A stretch of 64,000 nt of DNA from positions 310,001 to 374,000 of the forward strand of contig DATMFO010000004.1 of the NCBI GenBank assembly GCA_035556135.1. Reading direction: 5' to 3'. The DNA comes from ZC4RG30 sp035556135 (GTDB lineage: Bacteria; Pseudomonadota; Gammaproteobacteria; Steroidobacterales; Steroidobacteraceae). Under the pieces are notes generated by a model, which did not search any database, was not told the origin of the DNA, and worked only from the letters and a program-made list of their open reading frames with translations. This document shows, one piece after another, positions 42,501 through 50,187 of the stretch. Position 1 is the first letter of the stretch. Each line of letters opens with the position of its first letter. The position numbers and the translations under genes were made by a program.

Positions 42501-44058
42501 GCCAGGCATCCGGCAGGGCATCTCGCTGAAGAAGCCGCCGCGCCGGCGATGGCGCAGGCTGCTGCTGGTGCCGGCAGCGCTGTGGCTCGGGCTGGCGGTC
42601 TGGCACACGCACAAACCCCTGCCTGAAGGCGTGCATGTTGAAGGTGCCCTCGTCGCCACGCCCGGCAGTTCATTGCAGTTCCTGGCCGACGTCACGGCGG
42701 CCGACGCTGCCGGCAATCGTGTGCAGCAGCAGACCATCCATGCCGCCACGCTGGAGCTGGTGCGCAACGCGCGCGATTTCCTGGTGCTCGACTACTTCCT
42801 GTTCAACGGGCAGGGCGGGCCGCGCGGACCGCTGGTGTACGAGGACGGACTTGCGCCGGTCTCCACGGCGCTGGCAGATGCCCTGCGCGAGCTGAAGCAG
42901 GCGCAGCCCACGCTGCCCGTGCTGCTGCTGGTGGATCCCATCAATGACTACTATCGCGGCACAGCGCCGCCGGCGCTCGCTGCGCTCGAAGCGCTGGGCG
43001 TGGACGTGGCCGTGACACGCCTGGATGGCCTGCGCGATTCCAACCCGGTCTACAGCGCCACCTGGCGCATGCTGTTTGCCTGGTGGCTGGACTCCGGAGG
43101 CGTCGGCGCCTTCCCCAACCTGCTCGACGGCGCCGGCCCGCGACTGAAGCCCGGTGCACTGCTGCGGCTGCCGAACTTCAAGGCCAACCACCGCAAGGTG
43201 GTCCTCACCGGCGATGGCGCCGGTTCGCTGGTGGGCATCGTTTCATCGGGCAATCCCCACGACGCCAGCAGCGCGCACTCCAACGTGGCATTGCGCGTGG
43301 AGGGCGAGGCCCTGCGCGAGCTGCTCGGCAGCGAGCTGTCCATCGCGCGGCAGGCTGGCGCCAGCGAGGCGGTGCTGGACAGGTACCGCGCCTCGCCGGC
43401 AGAAGCATCGGCGACAGGGTCGTCAGCCGTGGAAGTCGCCGACGATGTTGCTGGCGAAGACGGGCCTGCGCAGGTCGGCATTCTCACCGAGGGCGCCATC
43501 CGCGTGGTGCTGCTGCAGGAGCTGGATGCCGCAGGCGCCGGCGACGCCATCGACCTGGCGCAGTTCTATCTCTCGGACCAGGGCGTGCTCGATTCCCTGC
43601 TCGCGGCTGCCCGGCGTGGCGCGGCCGTGCGGCTGCTGCTGGATCCGAACCGCGATGCCTTCGGCTTCAGCAAGTCCGGCATCCCGAACCGCCCGCTGGC
43701 CAGCGCGCTGGCCCGCCGCGCGAGTGGCACGATCGCACTGCGCTGGTATCGCACCCACGGCGAGCAGTTCCACTCGAAGTTCGCCATGGTGCGCTCGGGC
43801 GGGAGGCTGTGGTTCACCCTGGGATCGGCAAACTTCACCCGGCGCAACATCGCCGACTACAACCTCGAGGCCAATGTGCAGGTGGAGTGCGCCACAGGCT
43901 GCGCAGTGGCGCTGGACGCCGCCAGCTGGTTCGAGCGGCTGTGGAGCAACGCTGGCGGAATCGTGTATTCCGATGAGGCCTCGCGCTGGGCCGAAGACAG
44001 CCATGGGCGCTACCTGCGCGCCCGCGTGATGGAAGCCACCGGCCTGTCGACTTTCTAG
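42487..44058 (+). CDS. phospholipase D-superfamily protein with atypical HKD motifs
   Basis: 523 residues. One N-terminal transmembrane helix (LLLVPAALWLGLAVW) probably anchors it with the bulk in the periplasm. Two PLD half-sites are seen: NHRKVVLTGDG (near 236) and HSKFAMVRSGGRLWFTLGSANFTRRN (near 423). The general layout is that of cardiolipin-synthase-like PLDs. However the Asp that should stand four residues after the Lys is not at its normal place in either motif (Gly and Arg are there). Whether it is catalytic is open. It overlaps the cyclic-di-GMP gene, and its end overlaps the convergent lipoprotein gene by 4 bp. Confidence 0.8.
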   Translation: MAGPEPGIRQGISLKKPPRRRWRRLLLVPAALWLGLAVWHTHKPLPEGVHVEGALVATPGSSLQFLADVTAADAAGNRVQQQTIHAATLELVRNARDFLVLDYFLFNGQGGPRGPLVYEDGLAPVSTALADALRELKQAQPTLPVLLLVDPINDYYRGTAPPALAALEALGVDVAVTRLDGLRDSNPVYSATWRMLFAWWLDSGGVGAFPNLLDGAGPRLKPGALLRLPNFKANHRKVVLTGDGAGSLVGIVSSGNPHDASSAHSNVALRVEGEALRELLGSELSIARQAGASEAVLDRYRASPAEASATGSSAVEVADDVAGEDGPAQVGILTEGAIRVVLLQELDAAGAGDAIDLAQFYLSDQGVLDSLLAAARRGAAVRLLLDPNRDAFGFSKSGIPNRPLASALARRASGTIALRWYRTHGEQFHSKFAMVRSGGRLWFTLGSANFTRRNIADYNLEANVQVECATGCAVALDAASWFERLWSNAGGIVYSDEASRWAEDSHGRYLRARVMEATGLSTF

Positions 44059-44684
44059 CGCTGTGCCTGCAGCGCCGCGCTCGCCGCCGCCGTTGCCTTG
44101 CCGCGCACTTCCTCCATCGCCTTCTGCGCCGCGCTCTCGAATGCACGCACGATGGCCGCCATGCGGTTCTCGCCGGCCGGCTCGCGCGCCTCGGCATCGC
44201 AGTTGCCAACCACGCGCCGCGGCGAGGTGTCCACCAGCATGCATTCCAGCGTCACGCGCACCACCGGGGCGCCGCTGCCGGATTCATATTCCGCCTCGAA
44301 GTGCCGCGCCGTGAGCAGCAGTTCGAATTCGGCCGGGCCCGCGCTGCGCCCGCCGCCGACCACGGTGGTGAAGCTGCCATCCATCGACTGCACGGCGAAG
44401 GCGGCCAGCACCTCGGGCAGCGACCCGCCCCAGCGGCTGGCCGCGAAATAATCCAGCTCATTGCCCGGCCGGGTCAGCGCCAGCCGGAAAGTGTCGAGTC
44501 CCGGGTGCACCTGTGGCCGCGGCACGCTGAGTACAGCGGCCACCGGTGCCGCCGCCTGCGCCGGCCCGGCACGCAACACATAGAGGCGGTCAGGCTCGGC
44601 ATTGCTGCGGAACATGCCGCAGCCGGAGAGAAGCAGCGCCGCGAACGCTGGCGCGCAGCACCACATGGCGCGCAGCTTGCTCAT
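44055..44684 (-). CDS. ABC-transport auxiliary lipoprotein (PqiC/YmbA-like)
   Basis: 209 residues. Lipoprotein signal with LLLSGCGMF. The mature part starts LYVLRAGPAQ and contains SVPRPQVHPGLDTFRLALTRPGNELDYFAASRWGGSLPEVL, the pattern of the PqiC/ABC-type auxiliary lipoprotein family that works with MCE proteins at the outer membrane. The ATGA overlap with the mlaD stop makes it the last gene of the lipid-transport unit. The basic-free, Ala-rich C-terminus has no motif. Confidence 0.85.
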   Translation of the reverse strand: MSKLRAMWCCAPAFAALLLSGCGMFRSNAEPDRLYVLRAGPAQAAAPVAAVLSVPRPQVHPGLDTFRLALTRPGNELDYFAASRWGGSLPEVLAAFAVQSMDGSFTTVVGGGRSAGPAEFELLLTARHFEAEYESGSGAPVVRVTLECMLVDTSPRRVVGNCDAEAREPAGENRMAAIVRAFESAAQKAMEEVRGKATAAASAALQAQR

Positions 44685-45619
44685 CGCGGCACCTCCACGC
44701 CCGCCGTCGGCGCGCGGTAGATCAGCTGCGAGGGATTTTCCTTCAACCCGCGCGCCAGGTCACGCAGCTCCTCGGCAGCCTGCTGCGCGGACTCCAGCGT
44801 GAGCTGCAGCTGCGGCAGCCCCTCCTGCGTGAACGAGGCCAGGCCCGGGCGGTTGTCCTGCACCATGGCGCTGACATTCGAGGCCGCGTCATCCAGGTGT
44901 TGGGCGGTGACGTTGAGGCGGTCGATGAGTTCCGTGGCCTTGCCGGCCAGCGCACCGGTCGTGGTGTCGAGGTTGGCAGCGAGGCTGCGCGCGGCGCGTG
45001 TGGCCTCTGCCATGTCACCCAGCAGGGCATCGGCGCGATTCATCGTCGCGGGCAGCTGCTTCGTCACCGCATGGAGGTTCTGGATCATCTCTGACATGGC
45101 CTCTGCATTCTCGGACGAGAACACTTCCTGCGCGCTGTCCAGCAGCTCGGCGATCGTGCCGGCGAGCTCGGGCAGCGCATTGAGGAAGGCATCGAATCCC
45201 GATCGCATCGAGGCGATCACCGGATAACGCTCGCTGGGCACCGCCGGCAGCACCGTGGCATTCGGCCCCACCCGCAGCAGGTCGATGTACAGCAGCCCGG
45301 TGGCAAAGCTCAGCACCGACAGGCTGGCCGCCGTGTTGTCGGAGATGGGCGCGGACTGGTCGATGTCGGCGATCACCTGCACACGGTCGGGGCTGCGCGG
45401 ATCAAGGCGGATGCGGCGGATCTTGCCCACCTCCACGCCGAGGTAACGCACCGAGCTGCCTTCGGAGAGACCAGTGACCGAGCCGGGAAAGTAGATCTCG
45501 TAGCGCTGGTAGTTGCGGCTGTCGCGCCCTTCGGAGTACCAATAGACGAAGCCGCCGGCCAGGCCCAGCGCCAGCAGCACGAACGCGCCGACGGCGGTGT
45601 AGTTGGCCCTACGCTCCAC
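44681..45619 (-). CDS. mlaD: MCE-domain substrate-binding protein (MlaD-like)
   Basis: 312 residues. An N-terminal transmembrane helix (YTAVGAFVLLALGLAGGFVYWYS) is followed by one MCE domain (YEIYFPGSVTGLSEGSSVRYLGVEVGKIRRIRLDP). A long helical C-terminus with repeated A/S/T heptads probably forms the central channel helix. It would ring-assemble and carry lipids across the periplasm. A GTG start fits the MERRANYTAVGAF form of the family. It overlaps the ATPase gene by 11 bp and the lipoprotein gene by 4 bp. Confidence 0.92.
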   Translation of the reverse strand: MERRANYTAVGAFVLLALGLAGGFVYWYSEGRDSRNYQRYEIYFPGSVTGLSEGSSVRYLGVEVGKIRRIRLDPRSPDRVQVIADIDQSAPISDNTAASLSVLSFATGLLYIDLLRVGPNATVLPAVPSERYPVIASMRSGFDAFLNALPELAGTIAELLDSAQEVFSSENAEAMSEMIQNLHAVTKQLPATMNRADALLGDMAEATRAARSLAANLDTTTGALAGKATELIDRLNVTAQHLDDAASNVSAMVQDNRPGLASFTQEGLPQLQLTLESAQQAAEELRDLARGLKENPSQLIYRAPTAGVEVPR

Positions 45620-46397
45620 GCTTCGCCTCCGCGTTGGAGAAACGCGCGGCACGCGTGCCGCGGAAGTACGCCTGGATCCACGGATGCGGATGATCGACGA
45701 TGCGCTCGCGCGTGTCCTGCACCAGCTTGCGATCGACAATGACGCCGACGCGCTGGCAGATGCGGAAGATCGTGTCGAGGTCGTGCGTGATCATCACGAC
45801 GGTGAGATGCAGCTCATTCTGCAGATAGGCTATCAGATCATCGAATGCCGCGGCGCTGATCGGATCCAGCCCCGAAGTCGGCTCATCGAGGAACAGCAGC
45901 TGCGGATCCAGCGCCAGTGCGCGCGCCAGGGCGGCACGCTTGATCATTCCGCCTGACAGCTGTGCAGGATATTTGTGCAAGGCGTCTTCCGGAAGTCCTA
46001 CAAGACGCAGCTTCAGCAGCGCCAGCTCGTCCATCGCGCGGCTGGTGAGCGAGAGGTGCTCGACCATGGGCAGCTGGATGTTCTCGCGCACGGTCAGCGC
46101 CGAGAACAGCGCGCCGTGCTGGAAGGTCACGCCGTAGCGCGCCTTGGCGGCAGTGAGCGCGCGCCCGCGCAGGCTGGTCATGTCCACGCCCTCCAGCTTC
46201 ACGCTGCCTTCCTGCGGCTGGTGCAGTCCCAGGATGGTCCTCAGCAGCACCGACTTGCCACTGCCCGAACTGCCCAGCAGGCCGAACACCTCGCCCCGCC
46301 GCACCTCCATGTCGAGGTGATCGTGCACCAGCTGGCGGCCGAAGCGGTTCACCACGCCGCGCACTTCCACCGCCAGCTGCTGGTCCGCGGCGGCCAT
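45609..46397 (-). CDS. mlaF: MCE/Mla ABC transporter ATP-binding protein (MlaF-like)
   Basis: 262 residues. Walker A GSSGSGKS, Q-loop VTFQHGALFSALTV, signature LSGGMIKRAALARAL, Walker B LLFLDEPTSGLDP and switch His in MITHDLD. The LSGGM form and the GALFSALTVRENI stretch are marks of MlaF. It powers the STAS-MlaE permease; the stop codon of mlaE and the start codon here share one base (TGATG). An 11-bp overlap follows with mlaD. Confidence 0.95.
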   Translation of the reverse strand: MAAADQQLAVEVRGVVNRFGRQLVHDHLDMEVRRGEVFGLLGSSGSGKSVLLRTILGLHQPQEGSVKLEGVDMTSLRGRALTAAKARYGVTFQHGALFSALTVRENIQLPMVEHLSLTSRAMDELALLKLRLVGLPEDALHKYPAQLSGGMIKRAALARALALDPQLLFLDEPTSGLDPISAAAFDDLIAYLQNELHLTVVMITHDLDTIFRICQRVGVIVDRKLVQDTRERIVDHPHPWIQAYFRGTRAARFSNAEAKRGA

Positions 46398-47518
46398 CAG
46401 AAGTCGATCTCCAGGAACAGCACCGCGAACAGCGCGTCCGCAAGCAGCACCAGGAAGATGGACTGCACCACGGCCACGGTGGTGAGGCGGCCCAGCTCGC
46501 GCGCCGAGCCGCGCACCTGGAAGCCGCGGTAGGTGCCGGCCAGTGCGATCAGCGCCGCGAACACCGGCGCCTTCACCAGCCCGGCCCAGAACGTTGTCGG
46601 CGCAATGGCCTCGTTGGCGCGTGCGATGAACTGCGCCAGCGGCATGTCCAGCAGCCACATGCACAGCAACGCGCCGCCTGCCATGCCCACCAGGTCTGCG
46701 ATCACGGTGAGCAGCGGCAGCGCGATGACCATGCCGAGGATGCGTGGCAGCACCAGCGTTTCCACGGCATCCACGCCGATGGCGTCCAGCGCGTCCACCT
46801 CCTCGTTGAGGCGCATCGAGCCGATTTCCGCGGCAAAGGCGCTGCCCGTGCGGCCGGCCACGATGATGGCGGTGAGCAGCACGCCCAGTTCGCGCAGCAC
46901 GCCCACCGTGATGAGGTCCACCACATAGATGTCGGCGCCGTAGTTGCGCAGCTGGCTGGCCGCCATGTAGGCCACGATCACGCTGATGAGGAAGGCGATC
47001 AGCGACACCACCGGAATCGCGGTGATGCCCGTGTCGTAGATGTGGCGGGCCACCGAGATCGGGCGCAGCGACCTCCAGCGCACCAGCGCGCGCACGAATT
47101 CCATGGCCGCATGCCCGACGAAGTCCAGCCCGTCACGCAAACCCTGGATGCGCTCGACCGTGGACTTGCCCAGCGACTCCACGATGCTGAAGTTCACCTC
47201 CGAGCGCAGCCCGGGCGGCTTGTCTTCCGCGCCGGCATGCAGCGCAGTGCGCACCAGCACCAGGGTGGAGGGCTCCGGCCCGGCAAAGGCAACGCCGATG
47301 CCGCGGCCGGCGAGGATGCGCGTCAGCTCATCCAGCGCCCAGGCGCCGGCGAGGTCGAGCCGTTCCACGCCGGCGGTGGAGATGCGGGCCTCACGTACCT
47401 CTTCAAGGTCGAGTGCCAGGACTTCGGCATGGATGGCATCGAGGGCCTGCGCGCGCCACACGCCGCGCAGTGCCAGATCCAGCGTCGTTCCATTGCGCCG
47501 GCCTTCAACGAAAGCCAT
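46397..47518 (-). CDS. mlaE: STAS-MlaE fusion permease
   Basis: 373 residues. The first ~110 residues form a STAS-like domain (LDLEEVREARISTAGVERLDLAGAWALDELTRIL), fused to an MlaE/YrbE permease with five hydrophobic segments and the conserved loop LTAIIVAGRTGSAFAAEIGSMRLNEEVDALDAIG. In E. coli the STAS protein MlaB is separate; fused forms are known. The STAS part probably contacts the ATPase. It lies 9 bp after the ABC-2 permease gene, so it seems to be read from the same leftward promoter. Confidence 0.93.
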   Translation of the reverse strand: MAFVEGRRNGTTLDLALRGVWRAQALDAIHAEVLALDLEEVREARISTAGVERLDLAGAWALDELTRILAGRGIGVAFAGPEPSTLVLVRTALHAGAEDKPPGLRSEVNFSIVESLGKSTVERIQGLRDGLDFVGHAAMEFVRALVRWRSLRPISVARHIYDTGITAIPVVSLIAFLISVIVAYMAASQLRNYGADIYVVDLITVGVLRELGVLLTAIIVAGRTGSAFAAEIGSMRLNEEVDALDAIGVDAVETLVLPRILGMVIALPLLTVIADLVGMAGGALLCMWLLDMPLAQFIARANEAIAPTTFWAGLVKAPVFAALIALAGTYRGFQVRGSARELGRLTTVAVVQSIFLVLLADALFAVLFLEIDF

Positions 47519-47527
47519 CCACGTCCT

Positions 47528-48406
47528 TCAGGTGTCGTCGCGATATCTCCGCAGACGGATCACGATGTACACCATTACGGCCGCCGCCGCGACCCCCAGC
47601 CACAAGTCCGGATTGAGCAGGAAGGCCATCCAGTCTGGTTCCGCGGTGTCCCAGACGAACTGCACGGGATTCAGATTCAGCGCCCAGCTGTCACCAGCCC
47701 ACGGCGCCAGCCTCTTGCCAAGGAAGCCCGCCACGTGCGAGGAGCCCGCGATGGTTCCCTCCAGCAGCATCAGCACGGCCGGCGGCAGGACGGCATACAT
47801 GAGCGGCACGCGCTTCGCCAGCACCGATGCCAGCAGCAGGTAGGCGGCAAAGGGCGCGTACCAGAGGGCCCCGCTGAACCAGAACGCCACGATCTTCGGC
47901 AGCGCGGAGTAGGCGCCGACGAAGGCATCCCAGCTGATCACGCCGGAGAGCAGGTTGAACCTCACCTTGAGCACCAGCAGCATCACCGGCAACACCAGGG
48001 CAGCAATCAGCATCGCCAGCAGCGGCGCAACCACCAGCGCCACCAGGAGCTTGACCAGTACGGTCTGCGTGTCGGAGACCGGCAGCGACTTCCAGAACAG
48101 GATGCTGCGGTCCTTGCGCTCGGCATAGAGGCAGTCGAGCAGGTAGGAGACTATGCTGATGCTGGCCACGCCGCCCAGCACCGTGGCGATGATGATCATC
48201 ACCCCGCGGCCGAAATACTGCGCGCCCTGGACTGGACCGTCGAAGGTCCCTGCCACCGGCCCCTCACCCGGCCCGAATCGACCGGGCTGGATCAGCGCCA
48301 TGATGATGGCGAACCCGATCACCGCCAGCGGCGCCATCCAGAAAGCCCGGTGCTCCCAGAGCTCACGGCGCAGCATCATGGCGAACTTGCCGTACACTGC
48401 GTTCAT
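47528..48406 (-). CDS. ABC-2-type permease
   Basis: 292 residues with six hydrophobic segments: FWMAPLAVIGFAIIMALI, MIIIATVLGGVASISIVSYLL, LVALVVAPLLAMLIAALVLPVMLLVL, then FWFSGALWYAPFAAYLLLASVLAK, LMYAVLPPAVLMLLEG and the last near AAAAVMVYIVI. The YAERKDRSILFWKSLPVSDTQTVLVKLL loop after the second helix is typical of ABC-2 exporters of the YtrC/CcmB-like type. The substrate is unknown. The start overlaps the ATP-binding protein stop by 4 bp. Confidence 0.85.
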   Translation of the reverse strand: MNAVYGKFAMMLRRELWEHRAFWMAPLAVIGFAIIMALIQPGRFGPGEGPVAGTFDGPVQGAQYFGRGVMIIIATVLGGVASISIVSYLLDCLYAERKDRSILFWKSLPVSDTQTVLVKLLVALVVAPLLAMLIAALVLPVMLLVLKVRFNLLSGVISWDAFVGAYSALPKIVAFWFSGALWYAPFAAYLLLASVLAKRVPLMYAVLPPAVLMLLEGTIAGSSHVAGFLGKRLAPWAGDSWALNLNPVQFVWDTAEPDWMAFLLNPDLWLGVAAAAVMVYIVIRLRRYRDDT

Positions 48407-49260
48407 GCGGCCTCCTGCATGCGCGCCACGAACAGGTCGGCCACGCTCGGGGTTCCCACTTCACCCAGTCTTGCCAGCTCCGCGCGCGGGGCGTTCTCGA
48501 AGAACAGCGCCGTGCGGCCGAACACGGTCCGTTCGCTGAATGGACGCAGGGCCCGCGCCGCCGCCAGCTGATCGGGCCCCACGACGAGCTGTGCATAACG
48601 CTCGCCGATCTGTTCCATGGGGCTGTCGAGCACGATGCCGCCCTGCTCTATGAACATCACATCCGTGAGCAGGTGCTCGATCTCCTCCACCTGGTGCGTG
48701 GTGATGAGGATGGTGCGCTCTTCATCCATGTAGTCATTGAGCAGGGTGTCATAGAACCGCCGCCGCACCAGCAGGTCCAGGCCCAGCGTGGGCTCGTCCA
48801 GCACCAGCAGGCGGGCGCGGATCGCGAGTACCAGCGCCAGGTGCAGCTGCGTGACCATGCCCTTGGAAAGCTGCTTCACCTTGTTGGTGAGCTTCACGTC
48901 CGTGGTGGCCAGGAACTGCTCGGCCCTGGCACGATTGAACGCCGGATGCACGCCCGCGACGTAGTCCAGGGCATCCTTCACGCGCAGCCACTTAGGCAGC
49001 ACGGCCACGTCAGCGATGAAGGAGACCTCGCGCATCAGCTCATCGCGCTGCGTGGTGGGGTTTTTCCCCAGCACGCTCAGGTCCCCGTCGTAGGGTGTGA
49101 GTCCCAGCACCGACTTGATCACCGTGGTCTTGCCGGCGCCGTTGCGGCCGATCAGCCCGACGATGCGACCGGCATTGACGGTGAAATCCACTCCCGCGAC
49201 GGCCTGCTTGCCGCCGGCATAGCGCTTGGCCAGGCCCCGCGCCTGAATGATCGCAGTCAT
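48403..49260 (-). CDS. ABC transporter ATP-binding protein (YtrB-like)
   Basis: 285 residues. Walker A GRNGAGKTT at 38-46, Walker B LLVLDEPTLGLD, switch ITTHQVEEIE. The signature motif is LSKGMVTQL instead of LSGGQ, a variant common in the YtrB/BcrA-like class. A ~70-residue C-terminal extension (DQLAAARALRPFSERTVFGRTALFFEN) is also family-like. It overlaps the GntR regulator (ATGA) and the permease, the usual order of YtrA-type operons. Confidence 0.92.
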   Translation of the reverse strand: MTAIIQARGLAKRYAGGKQAVAGVDFTVNAGRIVGLIGRNGAGKTTVIKSVLGLTPYDGDLSVLGKNPTTQRDELMREVSFIADVAVLPKWLRVKDALDYVAGVHPAFNRARAEQFLATTDVKLTNKVKQLSKGMVTQLHLALVLAIRARLLVLDEPTLGLDLLVRRRFYDTLLNDYMDEERTILITTHQVEEIEHLLTDVMFIEQGGIVLDSPMEQIGERYAQLVVGPDQLAAARALRPFSERTVFGRTALFFENAPRAELARLGEVGTPSVADLFVARMQEAA

Positions 49261-49667
49261 TCCTCCCCCTGCTCCTTTCTTGCGGGCAGCGCGGGCACGC
49301 CGGCTGCCGGTCCGGATTCCAGAAGCGTTGCGGTGTCGAGGCCCAGCCGCTGGATGGTGGCCTGGATCTTCGGCCACTCCTGTTCCAGGAAGCGTCGGCG
49401 CTCATCCTTGAGCAACGCGGCGCCGGCGCCAGGGGCCACGAACATCCCCAGGCCGCGGCGCTTTTCCACCAGGCCCTCATCCGCCAGCTGCTGGTAGGCC
49501 TTCAGCACGGTGAGGGGATTGAGGCGGTACTCGGTGGCGACCTGCCGCACCGAGGGCAGCGCCTCGCCTTCCTTCAGCACCCCCTCGAGCATCAGCACGA
49601 CCACGCGGTCGCGCAGTTGCCGGTAGATAGGCTGCGAGTCATCCCACTTGGCGTCTACCGGACTCAA
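49257..49667 (-). CDS. YtrA-subfamily GntR repressor
   Basis: 136 residues. A winged-helix GntR DNA-binding domain (QPIYRQLRDRVVVLMLEGVLKEGEALPSVRQVATEYRLNPLTVLKAYQQLADEGLVEKRRGLGMFV) with a short C-terminal helix, as in YtrA proteins that control their own ABC operons, commonly in response to cell-wall-active agents. The start is a TTG with GAGGT just before it; no ATG is available. A palindromic site fitting such a regulator lies at 50071-50096 in front of the operon. Confidence 0.9.
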   Translation of the reverse strand: MSPVDAKWDDSQPIYRQLRDRVVVLMLEGVLKEGEALPSVRQVATEYRLNPLTVLKAYQQLADEGLVEKRRGLGMFVAPGAGAALLKDERRRFLEQEWPKIQATIQRLGLDTATLLESGPAAGVPALPARKEQGEE

Positions 49668-49673
49668 GACACC

Positions 49674-49796
49674 TCACCGGATCAGCAGCGGCACCAGGCC
49701 CAGCAGCGACAACCCCAGGCAGAAAATCGGGGCGGTGAGCACCGCCCCCAGTCGCGCGAGCCGTTTTTGTGTCATGAAAGATACAATCTGGGGCAT
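49674..49796 (-). CDS. small membrane protein (40 residues)
   Basis: A short frame MTQKRLARLGAVLTAPIFCLGL leading to SLLGLVPLLIR; ATG 49796 adds MPQIVSF in front, ATG 49775 starts at MTQ. One hydrophobic helix with a basic N-terminal flank. Neither start has a clear ribosome-binding site. It lies 6 bp upstream of the GntR start, inside the operon, so it may be a small accessory subunit of the ABC-2 exporter. Its function is unknown. Confidence 0.55.
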   Translation of the reverse strand: MPQIVSFMTQKRLARLGAVLTAPIFCLGLSLLGLVPLLIR

Positions 49797-49852
49797 ACGA
49801 GTCGGGATTGAAATCCGGTTTGATTCAGAGAGGATCACGAGAGGCTCCCCGC

Positions 49853-50020
49853 TCAGGTTGCCGACAACCGCGCGACCTGCGCGGCGGCCGGGCTGCCGGG
49901 GTTGGTGAATACCACCGCGACGCTGGTGAAGAGGAGACTGGTGGCGAGAACAGCCAGTCCAGATGCGACGGCGCGCCGTACCAGACCCACTCGAATCGAC
50001 TCCTTGCTGCTGCTGTCCAT
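49853..50020 (-). CDS. small membrane protein (55 residues), first gene of the GntR operon
   Basis: The frame starts MDSSSKESIRVGLVRRAVASG, continues with a clear transmembrane helix (LAVLATSLLFTSVAVVFTN) and ends AAAQVARLSAT. AAGGGAG lies 7 bp before the ATG, one of the best ribosome-binding sites in the window. It is the promoter-proximal gene of the operon, about 50 bp downstream of the palindromic operator. I do not recognise a family. Being so small it would be missed by length cut-offs. Confidence 0.7.
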   Translation of the reverse strand: MDSSSKESIRVGLVRRAVASGLAVLATSLLFTSVAVVFTNPGSPAAAQVARLSAT

Positions 50021-50070
50021 CGCCTTGCTCCCTTTGTTGTTGCCGGGCGGGCTCCATCCCGCACCCCTAT

Positions 50071-50107
50071 GGTGTTATATCTAACTACAACACCAAACCA
50101 GCGTCAA
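50071..50107 (-). promoter_or_regulatory. promoter and palindromic operator of the GntR-ABC-Mla unit
   Basis: An inverted repeat TGGTGTT (50071-50077) and AACACCA (50090-50096) contains a second one, GTTA-TATC-TAAC. Reading leftward, a -35 TTGACG (50107-50102) is followed, after about 17 bp, by a -10 such as TTAGAT/TAGATA inside the palindrome. A bound GntR dimer would cover the -10. YtrA regulators are known to bind such palindromes in front of their own operons. Confidence 0.65.
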
Positions 50108-50146
50108 CTCCCGGGGAGCCACCCGTGGCGCATCGCCGCAGGCGGT

Positions 50147-50152
50147 TAGAAT
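50147..50152 (+). promoter_or_regulatory. -10 box of mdh
   Basis: TAGAAT, 35 bp before the mdh ATG. Same -10 form as aroE, mog and cbpA. Confidence 0.45.
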
Positions 50153-50187
50153 CCGCCCCCACCCTTTCGAGCCTGGAGCCCAAGCTG

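Noticed and set aside
47042..48571. 509-residue plus-strand frame opposite the MlaE/ABC-2 genes
   Set aside because: His/Gln-rich low-complexity shadow; the minus-strand genes carry clear family motifs.
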